Position numbers and translations under genes: made by a program. This document shows positions 62,526 through 64,000 of a stretch of 64,000 nt of DNA, in pieces (the stretch's first letter is position 1; every line of letters begins with the position of its first letter). The notes beneath the pieces were generated by a model. That model had not been told where the DNA came from. It made no database searches and worked only from the letters and a program-made list of their open reading frames with translations. Source of the DNA: Nocardia sp. NBC_00508 (lineage in GTDB: Bacteria > Actinomycetota > Actinomycetes > Mycobacteriales > Mycobacteriaceae); contig NZ_CP107852.1 in assembly GCF_036346875.1 (NCBI RefSeq), positions 744,001-808,000 of the forward strand, written 5' to 3'.

Positions 62526-63965
62526 TTACACCCCCAACTGGGCGGTGACCGTGCCGTCATCGATCGCCCTGCGCAGCGCGGCGTGGTCGCGTGCGTTCTG
62601 GTCGGTGTAGTTCTCGGCGAATGCGGACATCGCTTCATCGAAGTCGTCGTCCGATCCGAGGTAACCGGCGATCGCGAACCGGTCACCTGCCCGTGCGTGG
62701 GCGTGGGCGAGCACGCGTGCGCACAGACGGCCGTAGCGAGTCATCAGCTCAGGGGACATGGTCTGGACCACAGCGGATCCTTTGCCGTCGCGGAGTTGCC
62801 GGACGTAGAAGTCTCGCACCACGCCGTCTTCGCCCGCGCTTTGCTGCCAGCCCAGGAAGATATCGCTGGCGGCCTGCATCAACCGCTGCCCGGCCACGAC
62901 ACGTTCGCCCTGGTTCGGGAACGACGGGCCGTCGATGTGCTCCGCGAGCACCGACGGCTGGGCTTCCTTGACCTGGAGGAACAGCGGGTCGTTGCCGGGC
63001 CCGCGGAGAAGGACGATCCAGGCTCTGGTGCCCACGCTGCCCACGCCGACGACCTTCCGCGCCGCTTGGACGTATTCGAACCGATCGAACAGCGCCCGAT
63101 GGTTGGGTTGCAACGTGTCGCGATAGTGAGCCAGCCGTTCGATCAGCACCCGGTTCAACTGCTCGGCTTCGGCGCCGGTGAAGATTTCCTCGATCGGAAC
63201 TATCAGCGGCGGCATGCTCAGGATTCTCGGCCGCCCGTCCACGACGGTGGTCAGCTTGGACAGCGCCTGGACGCTGTCTCGGCCCCAGGACTTGTCGATC
63301 GCCTTCTGGATGCGCTTTCTGGTCGAGGAATCGAGAACCTCGCGCACTTCGTCCAATTGGGCCACGGCGTCGATACCGGAGTACCAGACCGCAAGCTCTC
63401 CGCGCCCGGCCTGGTAGACCATGGTTTCGCGATACTCGGCGGCGCAGGCGCGAGTGCACCTCCGACATTGTTTGCCACTGTGGTCGTTGTCGCGCCCGGC
63501 GACAGCCAGGCTTGCGACGAGCCGTTTGACATCCCATTCGAACGGGCCGGGGTAGGTTTCGTCGAAGTCGTTGAGGTCGAAGGCGAGTTTGCGTTCCGGT
63601 GTCGCGAAGAGCCCGAAGTTGCTCAGGTGCGCGTCACCGCACAGTTGGGTGATCAGGCCGGTGGTCGGGGCGTGCGAGAGGTCCTCGGCCATGACCGCGG
63701 CGGCGCCACGGTAGAAGGCGAACGGCGCAGCGGCCATTCGCCCGTACCGCACCGGGACGAGTTCGGGAATCCGTGTCGCCGATTGCGTTTCGAGCAGCCC
63801 GACCGGGTCGCGGTCAGGGGTGGGACCATACTCGGCCATGACGCCGAAAGGTGTTCGGCGCCGTACCGCCTTGCCGTATTCGGCGCGGTCGGCCCGGGTC
63901 CATCGGCCGGCCGCGTCAGCGTGCTCGCCGGGCCCGGCGACGGAGAGATTGCTTCGCTCGATCAT
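62526..63965 (-). CDS. DUF2252 family protein (kinase-like fold)
   Basis: 479 residues. RYGRMAAAPFAFYRGAAAVMAEDL, QLCGDAHLSNFGLFATPERKLAFDLNDFDET and the late GDRFAIAGYLGSDDDFDEAM are DUF2252 hallmarks; the GDAHLSNFG and FDLNDFDET motifs resemble APH-kinase catalytic and metal loops. Function unknown. Convergent with the amidotransferase, 15 bp between stops. Confidence 0.88.
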   Translation of the reverse strand: MIERSNLSVAGPGEHADAAGRWTRADRAEYGKAVRRRTPFGVMAEYGPTPDRDPVGLLETQSATRIPELVPVRYGRMAAAPFAFYRGAAAVMAEDLSHAPTTGLITQLCGDAHLSNFGLFATPERKLAFDLNDFDETYPGPFEWDVKRLVASLAVAGRDNDHSGKQCRRCTRACAAEYRETMVYQAGRGELAVWYSGIDAVAQLDEVREVLDSSTRKRIQKAIDKSWGRDSVQALSKLTTVVDGRPRILSMPPLIVPIEEIFTGAEAEQLNRVLIERLAHYRDTLQPNHRALFDRFEYVQAARKVVGVGSVGTRAWIVLLRGPGNDPLFLQVKEAQPSVLAEHIDGPSFPNQGERVVAGQRLMQAASDIFLGWQQSAGEDGVVRDFYVRQLRDGKGSAVVQTMSPELMTRYGRLCARVLAHAHARAGDRFAIAGYLGSDDDFDEAMSAFAENYTDQNARDHAALRRAIDDGTVTAQLGV

Positions 63966-64000
63966 GGCCTCGGCCCACCGTTGGATATTTGGTGCGGATA

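Overview
The window reads as chromosome of a high-GC actinomycete, most likely Nocardia or a close relative. The signs are very strong G/C bias at third codon positions, many GTG starts, ATGA/GTGA gene overlaps, DUF5994 and DUF8020-like proteins, an IdeR/DtxR-type iron box, UgpABCE-type transport and dense TetR/XRE regulation. No rRNA, tRNA, insertion sequence, CRISPR array or replication origin was recognised.

Layout. 0-2 kb: tail of an MDR dehydrogenase, convergent with a PYROXD2-like FAD oxidoreductase. 2.2-4.3 kb: a two-gene operon encoding a TIR domain fused to a NagB-like sugar-phosphate-isomerase fold, translationally coupled to a PfkB kinase; this is the best candidate for an undescribed (defence or signalling) system. 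4.3-6.8 kb: gene remnants and small ORFs, a TetR regulator and two coupled DUF5994 genes. 7.0-11.0 kb: ferric-siderophore ABC importer behind an iron box. 11.0-22.4 kb: an accessory region with lower and uneven codon bias, holding HTH-regulator/enzyme pairs (HTH + HEXXGH peptidase, XRE-TPR + APH-like kinase, broken XRE-TPR + GNAT), an acidic immunity-like gene followed by a frameshifted nuclease-toxin-like gene, paralogous small ORFs, a glycosidase-like gene behind twin operators, and a ~95-bp direct repeat containing a terminator. 22.5-24.2 kb: a secreted DUF8020-like protein and a phthalate-dioxygenase-type reductase. 24.4-32.2 kb: acyl-CoA dehydrogenase, thioesterase and alpha/beta hydrolase genes running into a Ugp-type importer with a GpdQ-like phosphodiesterase, which suggests phospholipid or glycerophosphodiester scavenging.

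32.5-38.8 kb: an MFS exporter behind a frameshifted small ORF, a front-end-type fatty-acid desaturase, and a TetR regulator next to a FAD dehydrogenase/NmrA-like operon with a 32-bp palindromic operator over its promoter. 38.8-57.8 kb: one long minus-strand operon, LysR - acyl-CoA ligase - FAD oxidoreductase - SGNH hydrolase - iterative PUFA-synthase-like PKS (KS-AT-3xACP-KR-DH) - double FabA-like dehydratase - PfaD-type enoyl reductase - fused AccD/AccA - AccB - AccC. It looks like a self-contained secondary-lipid factory with its own malonyl-CoA supply, ended by a perfect 18-bp hairpin. 58-64 kb: a YihY-like membrane protein, a DHA2 drug exporter, a SHOCT membrane protein, a class II glutamine amidotransferase and a DUF2252 protein.

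Functions were inferred by reading motifs; no database search was run. Fragments of neighbouring housekeeping-type genes (a desaturase piece near 4.4 kb and an accC piece near 35.4 kb) show that short local duplications occur here.
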